Assembly (NCBI GenBank): GCA_965224235.1
Contig: CBDCYP010000001.1
Location: forward strand, 868,001 to 932,000
Reading direction: 5' to 3'
Source of the DNA: G958295935 sp965224235
GTDB taxonomy: Bacteria; Chloroflexota; Dehalococcoidia; Lucifugimonadales; Lucifugimonadaceae
Length of the DNA: 64,000 bases
The notes beneath the pieces are model-generated. The model was not told the origin of the DNA, made no database searches, and saw nothing but the letters and a program-made list of their open reading frames with translations. The position numbers and the translations under genes were made by a program. Below are positions 25,401 to 33,104 of the stretch, in pieces (position 1 is the first letter of the stretch; every line of letters starts with the position of its first letter).

Positions 25401-27209
25401 GTGGAATCATCACCAACTTTACTCCAGGATTTTGCCCTTATCACCGTCGCTGCCGCAGTGGCGTTGATTCTCTTCCGCAGGCTCAATCAGCCTCCGATCC
25501 TCGGCTACCTGTTGACAGGTGTGCTGATCGGTCCCTACACCCTTCCCGTCTCGCCGGTCGGAAACATTGAGTCGATCCGGCTTTTGGCAGACGTTGGCCT
25601 CGTCGTCCTGCTCTTCGCATTGGGGCTTGAGCTTGGTTGGGACCGAATCCGGCGCGTAGGGCTGCGGGTAGTTTTGATAGGCGCCATTGAGATCAGTCTG
25701 ATGGTCGTGATCGGCTATCAGATAGGGAAATTGCTGGGCTGGAGCGCCAATGAGGCGTTGTTCCTCGGCGCCGCGGTGTCGATTTCCAGTTCGGCGGTAA
25801 TCATCAAGATGCTCAGCGACACAGCCGAACTAAAATCGATCAGGGGTCAGTTGGTTGTGGGGATACTCGTGGTCGAGGACTTTGCCGCCGTGGTGCTCTT
25901 AAGCGCCCTTACGGGCATAGCGACCACCGGCGCATCGAGCCCGGCGGACGTGTTGGGGATTGTCGGGAAGCTTGTCTTGTTCGTCGTTGCGTCTCTGGTT
26001 TTGGGCCGCCTATTCGCCCACCGGATTACCTCGATTTTGGTCAGATTCAAATCGACCGAGATGCTGTTGCTCGGCAGTCTGGGACTCTGCTTCGGCCTTG
26101 CTCTAATTGCCGACGAAATGGGTCTCTCCGCGGCCGCCGGGGCTTTTCTTATGGGTACGGTTCTCGGCGATACGCTGCACGCCTCCAGAATCACCCGTGT
26201 AACGTCGCCTGTGCGCGATCTGTTGGCGGCGATCTTCTTCGTATCGATAGGGATGCTGGCCAACTTCGCCGAGTTGGGCAAATACCTGATGCCGGCAATT
26301 GTCGTCACGGCAGTTGTCGTATTCGGAAAGTTGATCGCCACAACCGCTGGCGCATTTCTCACCGGTCACGGAGGGCAGACGTCGGTGTCGGTCGGCACTG
26401 CGACCACTCAGTCGGGCGAATTTTCGCTCGCCATGGCCAAGGTTGGGGCCGAGCACGGGGTTGTTGGGCCGATCCTCTACCCCGTGATCACGCTGACTAC
26501 CGTCGCCACCTCATTCCTGTATCCGTTTCTTTATCGTTCTGCGCCGGCGATAACCAGGTTCCTCGAACGAATATCGCCGGCTTGGTTGCTTCAATACGAG
26601 GCGGCGCTCTCAGGCGCTCTGATCGCTCTCAGGCAAACCACCGCGGTCCGAAGCGATGGGGCTATAGCTGTCCGGCGGATGTTGCGCAGAGTACTGGTCA
26701 ACCTCGGTGTGATAGCGATACTGCTTGCCGTAGGTACCGGCGCCGTGCACTTCACATCTTCGATCGCAAATCCGCTGGAATTGAGCGAGAGCGTAATCGG
26801 CCTGATCATTGGGGGCGTGGTAATCACGCTTTCGATCCCACCGGGCATCATGGTGTGGCGGGCCCTGACACAACTGACAGAGGATCTGACTAGTCAAATG
26901 GCGATATGGCGGTCGGTACTGCCCGATCGTTCCCGCCGGCTTGCGTTCGCCAGACTGATACAGCACTCCCTGCTCGCCGCCGCCATCATTGTGTTGGCGG
27001 TGTGGACAATGCCGCTGTTGTTTGAACTAATGTCGATCGGCAGCCTTGCTCCTCCGGTGTCGATCGCCATCGTGGTTGTGCCGATTCTCCTGACCGCACT
27101 GGCAGCGATACGCGTGCACCGGGAATTGAGCCGGACGATCAGGCGGACCTTCCTTGGTGATTCAACACGCGACAGGGACAGTCGTGCGGACGACGTTTTC
27201 CGCCAATAG
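25401..27209 (+). CDS. Kef-type (CPA2) monovalent cation:proton antiporter
   Basis: The 602-residue integral membrane protein has about 12 transmembrane helices in its first 390 residues, with the conserved RLNQPPILGYLLTGVLIGPY segment, GLELGWDRIR and the SISSSAVIIKMLSD block typical of K+/H+ or Na+/H+ antiporters of the CPA2 family. A second hydrophobic region (about 440-575) replaces the usual RCK/TrkA-N domain; no nucleotide-binding domain is visible. The start is GTG 25401. It separates portal and prohead protease, which are normally adjacent, so it looks like a cargo gene or an insertion into the phage module. Confidence 0.85.
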   Translation: MESSPTLLQDFALITVAAAVALILFRRLNQPPILGYLLTGVLIGPYTLPVSPVGNIESIRLLADVGLVVLLFALGLELGWDRIRRVGLRVVLIGAIEISLMVVIGYQIGKLLGWSANEALFLGAAVSISSSAVIIKMLSDTAELKSIRGQLVVGILVVEDFAAVVLLSALTGIATTGASSPADVLGIVGKLVLFVVASLVLGRLFAHRITSILVRFKSTEMLLLGSLGLCFGLALIADEMGLSAAAGAFLMGTVLGDTLHASRITRVTSPVRDLLAAIFFVSIGMLANFAELGKYLMPAIVVTAVVVFGKLIATTAGAFLTGHGGQTSVSVGTATTQSGEFSLAMAKVGAEHGVVGPILYPVITLTTVATSFLYPFLYRSAPAITRFLERISPAWLLQYEAALSGALIALRQTTAVRSDGAIAVRRMLRRVLVNLGVIAILLAVGTGAVHFTSSIANPLELSESVIGLIIGGVVITLSIPPGIMVWRALTQLTEDLTSQMAIWRSVLPDRSRRLAFARLIQHSLLAAAIIVLAVWTMPLLFELMSIGSLAPPVSIAIVVVPILLTALAAIRVHRELSRTIRRTFLGDSTRDRDSRADDVFRQ

Positions 27210-27342
27210 CGAACCTCTGGTTTCCATGGCTACACCCTGATCCGGATTTCGCGCGTGCCTGGTGGTTCCCTGATTGGGGTTAGGGATGACGCGGACACCG
27301 GCGCCTTGACGGATAGGGAATCATGTCCCAAACTCAGTAGTT

Positions 27343-27356
27343 AGAACATCTGTTCT
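27343..27356 (+). promoter_or_regulatory. LexA-like (SOS box) palindrome
   Basis: AGAACATCTGTTCT, with perfect 6-bp arms, lies between the antiporter and the prohead protease, 129 bp downstream of the antiporter stop. It is likely to control the protease/capsid transcript. Confidence 0.55.
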
Positions 27357-27398
27357 GAATAACGAACCGCCGCCGTTTAGCGCGGCGGACCTGGGACT

Positions 27399-27450
27399 GA
27401 CCCGGATTGCGGCGGCAAGCGAATTCCGCCTATCCGGGTCTTTTTGTTTT
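27399..27450 (+). terminator. intrinsic terminator or attenuator ahead of the protease gene
   Basis: GACCCGGAT (27399-27407) pairs with ATCCGGGTC (27432-27440) and is followed by TTTTTGTTTT. The loop contains a second GCGG/CCGC helix. It lies between the SOS-like site and the protease start, so a transcript from that site would have to read through it. Confidence 0.65.
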
Positions 27451-27484
27451 CCTGCCGGCCAGGCGCCGCCAGCTGAATCACGGA

Positions 27485-28177
27485 GTGAGTCTTTCATTGG
27501 CCTATCCCATCGACTCGACATTCATAAGGACCGGTCCGGAAACCCATTTGGGGTGGCTGCCGGTAGAGGTTGAACGATCAGAAACGGCACTGGGTAGCGT
27601 CACCGCTGCTGCCGTTTCCGGCCGAAGCGGTGAATTGCTCTCAATAACCGCCTCCCTGGAGTCAGAGGACCGCGCCGGCGACCTGATCATCGCACGCGGC
27701 TGGGAACTCGAATCGTATCTGCGCAACCCTGTCGTGCTGTGGGCACATCAACACTGCCTGCCACCAATAGCCCGGAGCGTCTCGACGCGGGTCGAGGGCG
27801 AATCTCTCATTGCGACCATCGAGTTCGCCGAAACCCCGTTCGCACAGGAGATCAAACACCTGTACCTGACCGGATTCATGAATGGCGTCTCGGTTGGTTT
27901 TCGGGCGCTCGAGACGGAGTCCCGCAGGGCGGCTGGCGGCCGTCGCGGCACGGTATTCAGGCGCCAGGAGTTGCTCGAAATCAGCGCCGCGCCTGTACCC
28001 CTGCACCCTCAGACCCTCGCAATCCCTCCGGCCATGTCGCATGTCGAACATTCCGCAGCGGCGCTGGAAATCTTCAGAGAGTTGACCGGCCTTTGGAATG
28101 AACTCGGACAACTGGGATCGAGCCAAGTGCGGCAAACGCGCCGCAGTCAGGGGCGAGACGGCAACGAAATAACTTAG
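27485..28177 (+). CDS. HK97-family prohead protease
   Basis: The serine protease processes the capsid scaffold during head maturation. The catalytic His lies in VVLWAHQH and the Ser in FMNGVSVGFRALE, the normal arrangement of the family; ESEDRAGDLIIARGWELESY precedes them. The frame is open further 5' (27407), but that part overlaps a terminator hairpin, so GTG 27485 or a TTG nearby is the more likely start. The product is about 230 residues. It lies 38 bp upstream of the capsid gene. Confidence 0.88.
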   Translation: MSLSLAYPIDSTFIRTGPETHLGWLPVEVERSETALGSVTAAAVSGRSGELLSITASLESEDRAGDLIIARGWELESYLRNPVVLWAHQHCLPPIARSVSTRVEGESLIATIEFAETPFAQEIKHLYLTGFMNGVSVGFRALETESRRAAGGRRGTVFRRQELLEISAAPVPLHPQTLAIPPAMSHVEHSAAALEIFRELTGLWNELGQLGSSQVRQTRRSQGRDGNEIT

Positions 28178-28215
28178 CGAATACCGAAACGCAACGGGAT
28201 GGAGATGCAAATCGA

Positions 28216-29520
28216 ATGACGACACAGGAATTGGAAACAGTGAAAGAGGAGTTGGCGGGCATTTCTGCGTTCGTAAAGGAACGCATGAAACCGGCCGCCG
28301 ATGAACAGACAAGGCTGACCAATGCGATCAACGGGTTGGCGGACACGGGCAAAGAGCTGCGCCGGCGCGCACTGACCTCACAGGTCGAGGATGAAGATAA
28401 CCGAGTCGCCTCTGGCCCTTACGCCGGGTGCGACTCGCTCGACCTTGTGATCGGGCGGAGCCTGCTGCGCGCCGCCCGGGCGCAGGGCGGTGGTCCGGGC
28501 GTCGAAGACTGGACGGTCCACCTCCGGGCCGCTATGGACAGTCTGACCGCCGGGGCGGGCGACGAGCTGACCCACACGGCACAGGCGTCGCGGCTCTGGC
28601 AGGACGTACACCTTGAAACCATGATCGCTTCCCTGTTCAGCAGGATCAGTATGCCCACCAACCCTTTCGACGTGCCTCTGCAACTCGGCGACGTCAACTG
28701 GTACCCGGGCGAAGAAAACGTGTCGGTCAGGTCGACCGACGTCCCCACCGGCAAGCAGACCCTCACGGCACGGGAATTGGTGGCAGAGGTCCCCTGGTCG
28801 CTCACTCTTGAGGAGGACGCGGTGATCGCCATGCTGCCGGAGGTTCGCCGCACGCTCGTGCGAAACTCGGCTGAGGTGATCGACGACGTATTGCTCAACG
28901 GCGACAACACCATTTCGAACGGCATCAATTCGGACGGCGGCCTGATCGGAAGAAACACCCCCGGCATGGCCCAATGGCTGGTCGGTTTCGACGGCCTGTT
29001 GCACCTGCCGCTGGTCGACAACACGTCGCAGGCCATCAACCTGGACGGGGCGGTGACATCGAGCGCCTACAACAAGCTGCTGAAACTACTCGGCAAGTAC
29101 GGAGTTCGCAGCAACGAGTCGGTGTTCATCACCGACCCGAACACTTTCTTGACGAGTCTGGCCCTCGACGAGGTTGAGACGGTCGACAAGCTCGGACCGG
29201 CCGCCACGATCCTGACGGGGCAACTAGCCGTGGTTTACGGCCACCCGCTGATCGTATCCGAGCAGATGAGGCTCGCCTCGGCGACCGGCAAGGTGAAGTC
29301 GGACAACTCGCAGAACACCGCTGGCCGAATACTGGCGGTCAACACGTCTCAATGGCGGGTCGGTTTCAGGCGGGAACTGTCGATCGAGACGGAGCGAGTG
29401 CTTCAGAAGCGGCAAAACGTGATGGTCGTCAGCCTGCGCCTGGCGTTTGCCGAGAGGACAGGGAAGCGGTCGAGCGCCACTCACACGGCGCTTCAATACA
29501 ACGTCACCGGAGTTACATAG
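28216..29520 (+). CDS. HK97-type major capsid protein
   Basis: A 434-residue capsid protein. Residues 1-55 are charged and helical, matching the delta domain that the protease removes. The rest has the HK97 fold signature: MPTNPFDVPLQLGDVNWYPG, ELVAEVPWSLTLEEDAVIAM, NGDNTISNGINSDGGLIG, and FITDPNTFLTSLALDEVETV. The C-terminus (RVLQKRQNVMVVSLRLAFAE) is the usual capsid end. It follows the protease directly, as in other HK97-type modules. Confidence 0.9.
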   Translation: MTTQELETVKEELAGISAFVKERMKPAADEQTRLTNAINGLADTGKELRRRALTSQVEDEDNRVASGPYAGCDSLDLVIGRSLLRAARAQGGGPGVEDWTVHLRAAMDSLTAGAGDELTHTAQASRLWQDVHLETMIASLFSRISMPTNPFDVPLQLGDVNWYPGEENVSVRSTDVPTGKQTLTARELVAEVPWSLTLEEDAVIAMLPEVRRTLVRNSAEVIDDVLLNGDNTISNGINSDGGLIGRNTPGMAQWLVGFDGLLHLPLVDNTSQAINLDGAVTSSAYNKLLKLLGKYGVRSNESVFITDPNTFLTSLALDEVETVDKLGPAATILTGQLAVVYGHPLIVSEQMRLASATGKVKSDNSQNTAGRILAVNTSQWRVGFRRELSIETERVLQKRQNVMVVSLRLAFAERTGKRSSATHTALQYNVTGVT

Positions 29521-29608
29521 GCGCGTAGTGAGAGGCGGCGCACTGCGGGGATCAGCCGGGGGAGGACCGGGGTTCCGCAGGGGTGCGCCCCTTCCGCACT
29601 ATGTACTA

Positions 29609-29622
29609 CGAACACACGTTCG
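29609..29622 (+). promoter_or_regulatory. LexA-like (SOS box) palindrome
   Basis: CGAACACACGTTCG is a 14-bp site with 5-bp arms fitting the Gram-positive CGAAC-N4-GTTCG consensus. It lies between the capsid gene and the following small head genes. Confidence 0.5.
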
Positions 29623-29777
29623 CCCGGTTCTTTTTAGGGCCCCTGCAGACCCGAAATCTACCGAACTGAGAACCTCCGCGGGGCGAGATCGCCCAGACGC
29701 TTGCCCCCGGGGCACAGACAGATTCATGGACCCGACCGGTCCCAACTATTCCGGTCCCAACTTTTAAGGAAAACGAA

Positions 29778-30203
29778 ATGGCAGACAACAAGTCGATATC
29801 CGACCCGATTGCAGAGATAGCCGAGCGGGCCCTCAAGAAGACAAGCATCGTCCACCTCGACGGGTGGAATGGTACCGATCAGCGGTATCTGTTCGTCGCG
29901 CCCTACGACTGCAGGATCGATCAGGTATCCCTATTGTCAGACACAGCGGTGCAGGCCAGCGACACCAATTACTACTCACTACAGATCCGCAACCTGACCC
30001 AGTCTGAGTCCCTGCTGTCGTCACCGCGGCGGACGCGGACATCGGGCGGCGAGGCGATAACCGGAGACGAGGTGTTCGAGTTGTCGCCGGACCAGAACCG
30101 GGTGCTCGACGACGGAGATGTTCTGGAACTTCAGATAACCGAAGCGGGGTCTCCTGTAGATCTCACTGATGCCGAACTCGTTGCTGTTGTTGAATACACG
30201 TAA
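29778..30203 (+). CDS. small phage structural protein, possibly head decoration
   Basis: A 141-residue, beta-rich, acidic protein with the readable core LDGWNGTDQRYLFVAPYDCR and SDTNYYSLQIRNLTQSESLL. It sits right after the capsid gene, where decoration or stabilisation proteins are common; no family can be named. It overlaps the next gene by 35 bp. Confidence 0.6.
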   Translation: MADNKSISDPIAEIAERALKKTSIVHLDGWNGTDQRYLFVAPYDCRIDQVSLLSDTAVQASDTNYYSLQIRNLTQSESLLSSPRRTRTSGGEAITGDEVFELSPDQNRVLDDGDVLELQITEAGSPVDLTDAELVAVVEYT

Positions 30204-30564
30204 CGGCAGAGGCCGCAAGGGGGCGGCGGACGTCTGCACGTTCGCCCTGACGACGGGAAAGGCGGGCGGGGCCGTGCGGCTCCGCCCTTCCTCTCTACCC
30301 GTGCGATGCGCCATGGTGCGGGCCAAACCGGGCAATGCGGGACTCGTTCACGTGGGCGACGCATCCGTAACCCGCGGCGACCCCGGTCTCGCGCCAGGCA
30401 GGACTCTCGGGCTGCGAGGGGACCCGAAGATCGACCTATTCGATGTATTCGTCGTTGCCAACGCCGACGGTGACGGGGTCGACGTGGTGTGCGCCGTTGC
30501 GCCTCTGCATCACGATGTCGATTGGACCTCGCGTGAATGGGTAAGAAAGGCATCCGGCATATGA
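30169..30564 (+). CDS. small phage structural protein, paralogue of the next gene
   Basis: A 131-residue protein, basic in its first third and beta-rich after. The block NAGLVHVGDASVTRGDPGL, followed by LAPGRTLGL, aligns with NAGPVYIGDAGVAADNCYCL, then SPGDEVTLQ, in the following gene, so the two are tandem duplicates. The frame overlaps its neighbours on both sides. The first 35 codons may not all be translated. Confidence 0.5.
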   Translation: MPNSLLLLNTRNGRGRKGAADVCTFALTTGKAGGAVRLRPSSLPVRCAMVRAKPGNAGLVHVGDASVTRGDPGLAPGRTLGLRGDPKIDLFDVFVVANADGDGVDVVCAVAPLHHDVDWTSREWVRKASGI

Positions 30565-30902
30565 GTCTGCCAATCGGCACAGTAACCGCCTCCATGGCGG
30601 CAACACCGGTTGCCGTCGCATCGACGGCCATAGCCGTACGCGCCCTTAGCCTCAAGGCGAGACAGGACAACGCCGGACCTGTCTATATCGGCGACGCGGG
30701 GGTAGCGGCAGACAACTGCTACTGCCTGTCACCCGGCGATGAGGTGACGTTGCAGTTCGGTAATGCGATGGACCTGCGTCTCCTCTTCGTGCACGCCGAC
30801 AACGCCGGGGACCGCGTGGATTACGCGGGAGTCGCAGCGTCAGGCCGGCTTCGGGCGGTGGGGTCGTACCGCAGGGACTTGCCCGGAACCATACCGATCT
30901 AA
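30561..30902 (+). CDS. small phage structural protein
   Basis: A 113-residue protein starting at an ATGA overlap with the previous stop (ATG 30561). It shows IAVRALSLKARQDNAGPVYI, then DLRLLFVHADNAGDRVDY, a beta-sandwich-like pattern repeated in the preceding gene. Similar short proteins appear near the capsid genes of siphophages as capsid-associated fibres or stabilisers. Function unproven. Confidence 0.6.
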   Translation: MSLPIGTVTASMAATPVAVASTAIAVRALSLKARQDNAGPVYIGDAGVAADNCYCLSPGDEVTLQFGNAMDLRLLFVHADNAGDRVDYAGVAASGRLRAVGSYRRDLPGTIPI

Positions 30903-31011
30903 CCCTATTTCCGGCAGACCCGAACGGGGCATTGCCGTCCAACTCGACTGTTTCCATTTCTACAGCTCATCAGCGCGCCGGCGCAACGCCGGAAAGGTTT
31001 CTACTAAACCC

Positions 31012-31869
31012 ATGAACAACATCGTGGCGCCCCGCGGCGTTTTCAACACATACGGCGAACTCTCTGAGATGAAGTCCCGACTCGGCATCGCCGGCAACGC
31101 CAATGATCCGGCGCTGTGGATGGCCTTGCATGCCGTTAGCCGGGACATCGACGCGTACTGCAACCGGCGGTTTTACACCGTACGCGCAGTTCGCAGTTTT
31201 GACGTGGCCGACCCGGACGGCTTTATCGTGCCGGACCTCATCAGTGTTTCGAGCCTGAGAGAAGACGCCGATCGGGACAGGATCTACGAGGTTGCCCGTA
31301 CCCCTGACGACTACATCCTCTATCCGCTGAACGCTGACCCCGCTTCACCGTCGGGAAGGCCGTACTACCTCGTCAGGGCCGATCCGTCAGGGCCGCGCCC
31401 GATGTTCACCATCGGCAGGATTGCGGCTCAGATCGAAGGGCTGTGGGGCTACAGGGCGGATGTCGTCGATCTGCATTCCCCGGTCAACTTCGATGGGGTG
31501 ATAACCGCTTTTTCAGACATCATCCCGGTGACCGACAGAGGCCCGGTAGCCGCCGGTCAGACCTTGCAAATCGAATCGGAGCAGATATTCGTTCGCGCCG
31601 TCGACGGCCACAACCTGACGGTGGTCAGAGGCGTCAACGGCACCGCGGCGGTGGCGCATCTCGACGGTACGGACATCTACGTGCACCGGTACCCGCCCGA
31701 GGTAGTCGAAGCAACACTTGTATCGGCCGCACAGTTGTGGAAGCGAAAAGATACGCCTTACGTAATGAACGGCTCGGGAGCGTCGCGTATGGCGGGCGGA
31801 CGTGATCCGGGCGTCGAGGCTATGTTGTCGCCGTTGCGCCGCCTGCCCGTGGGACGCGCCGGGTTATGA
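31012..31869 (+). CDS. phage head-tail connector-like protein
   Basis: A 285-residue protein whose first 80 residues resemble gp6/gp15-type connectors: GELSEMKSRLGIAGNANDPA, then LHAVSRDIDAYCNRRFYT, a helical adaptor pattern. The rest is beta-rich, with VVRGVNGTAAVAHLDGTDIY near the C-terminus, a motif seen in phage gp-like proteins after the adaptor domain. The ATG at 31012 has only a weak ribosome binding site (GGAAAGG 10-15 bases upstream). It overlaps the next gene by ATGA. Confidence 0.7.
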   Translation: MNNIVAPRGVFNTYGELSEMKSRLGIAGNANDPALWMALHAVSRDIDAYCNRRFYTVRAVRSFDVADPDGFIVPDLISVSSLREDADRDRIYEVARTPDDYILYPLNADPASPSGRPYYLVRADPSGPRPMFTIGRIAAQIEGLWGYRADVVDLHSPVNFDGVITAFSDIIPVTDRGPVAAGQTLQIESEQIFVRAVDGHNLTVVRGVNGTAAVAHLDGTDIYVHRYPPEVVEATLVSAAQLWKRKDTPYVMNGSGASRMAGGRDPGVEAMLSPLRRLPVGRAGL

Positions 31870-32234
31870 GCCTCCTATCGATCCGGGAAGGCATCGTCGC
31901 CGCGCTGAACCGCATAACGGATCTGACCGTGTACGACCACGTACCGGAGGCTATCAACGAGTTTCCCGCAGCTTCCGTTCGCGTTGCGGCGGCGAGTTAC
32001 GCCGACCGCACCTTCACGCTTCAGATTCTATTGGCGGTTTCGGGCTGGTCTTCCGGAGAGGCTGAGAAGTCCCTGCACCCGTTCCTCGAAGCCAATGGCG
32101 CCCACAGCGTTAAGGCGGCGCTCGATGCGCAGCCGGGATGCGTAACGGTGGCGGCGGGCGAACCGGTCCGACGCAATTTCAACGGCGCCTCTCTGCTGAG
32201 CGTAGAACTCACAGTAGTAGCAACAGACGCCTGA
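31866..32234 (+). CDS. phage minor structural protein, tail completion-like
   Basis: The 122-residue protein has an N-terminal helix (SIREGIVAALNRITDLTVYD), a middle beta-rich part with AASYADRTFTLQILLAVSGW, and the end LLSVELTVVATDA. This is the usual pattern of head-tail joining or tail completion proteins of the gp10/HK97 gp10-like type. It starts within the ATGA overlap, so translation is coupled to the connector gene. Confidence 0.6.
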   Translation: MSLLSIREGIVAALNRITDLTVYDHVPEAINEFPAASVRVAAASYADRTFTLQILLAVSGWSSGEAEKSLHPFLEANGAHSVKAALDAQPGCVTVAAGEPVRRNFNGASLLSVELTVVATDA

Positions 32235-32291
32235 AGATTTCAGGCCGAGCATCTCGTATATGCGTCCGCGCATTCGTCGGCGGACACCAAG

Positions 32292-32564
32292 GTGGCCAGG
32301 TTGCATAACCCATTCCGAAATATCGAATCACCCAATCGAGGCGAGTCCCCTGCGACTAAGTTCATATCGGCGGCGCGAAAACGCACGACACCCGAAATCG
32401 CCAGACTGGCGCGAGCGGTCGAATCGCTAAGAGCGATAGTCGAAAACGATCACCAACACAGGCTGGAACAGATCGAGCGCGACCTGCGATGGGTCATTTT
32501 CTTGCTGGGCGCGCAGTTGGTTGGACTGATCGGCGCTGTGGCCAGCCGGGTGGTGGCAGGATAG
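32292..32564 (+). CDS. small protein with coiled coil and C-terminal membrane segment
   Basis: A 90-residue protein: basic N-terminus, helical region (residues 30-65, LARAVESLRAIVENDHQHR) and a single hydrophobic segment (WVIFLLGAQLVGLIGAVASR). The ERDLRWVIFLLG motif resembles XhlA-type holin accessory proteins. It begins with GTG 32292. It is the last gene of the phage module; no endolysin follows. Confidence 0.5.
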   Translation: MARLHNPFRNIESPNRGESPATKFISAARKRTTPEIARLARAVESLRAIVENDHQHRLEQIERDLRWVIFLLGAQLVGLIGAVASRVVAG

Positions 32565-33104
32565 CTCTCATCCTCTTTCCCTTGTGGGGAAGTCCGGGAT
32601 CGGGATTACGGGCTCTAAGGAGGAGCCGCGTCGACCGCCTTTTGTCCGCCCTCAATACCCTTTCTCCCCCTCATTTGCCGGGGATAGAATCATCAATTCG
32701 CGGATTGCGGGGCACACAGTGCGGCAGATTCACCAACTGAGGGTAAAACACGCTGCCGGTTTAACTTGGCAACCGCTCCCAATGCGTTTAATCTAGGGGC
32801 ATTGCGGTAGTTGGTACGCCTTGACCGCACCGTTACGGGTGATCAAAATACGGATATCCGCGGGCGGAGCGCGTGACCGCGCGTGTCCGGGTTGTGGATA
32901 GTCCCGGCTGATGTAAAATCCCCGAGGGCGCAACATAGCGATCGGACATCGTTTGCCGGGTACGCCCTGAACAGGAAAACGCTACACACTGCCGGAACTT
33001 CATCCGATGACAGAACTTCGAGTGAGTAAATGAAAATTTTCGCCCGCCATCAGCAAGTACCAGACGACGGCGCTGACAAGTCGTCGTCGAGCAGGAGTGA
33101 CAGC
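32565..33104. other. 540-bp gap after the phage module, nothing recognised
   Basis: No gene, tail protein or attachment site could be identified here. The stretch from 33030 to 33104 is open in the frame of the next gene but has a weaker start signal. Confidence 0.4.

Noticed and set aside
32565..33104. Phage attachment site or tail gene after the head module
   Set aside because: I could find no direct repeat matching the region upstream of the module at 22.1 kb and no open frame with tail character.
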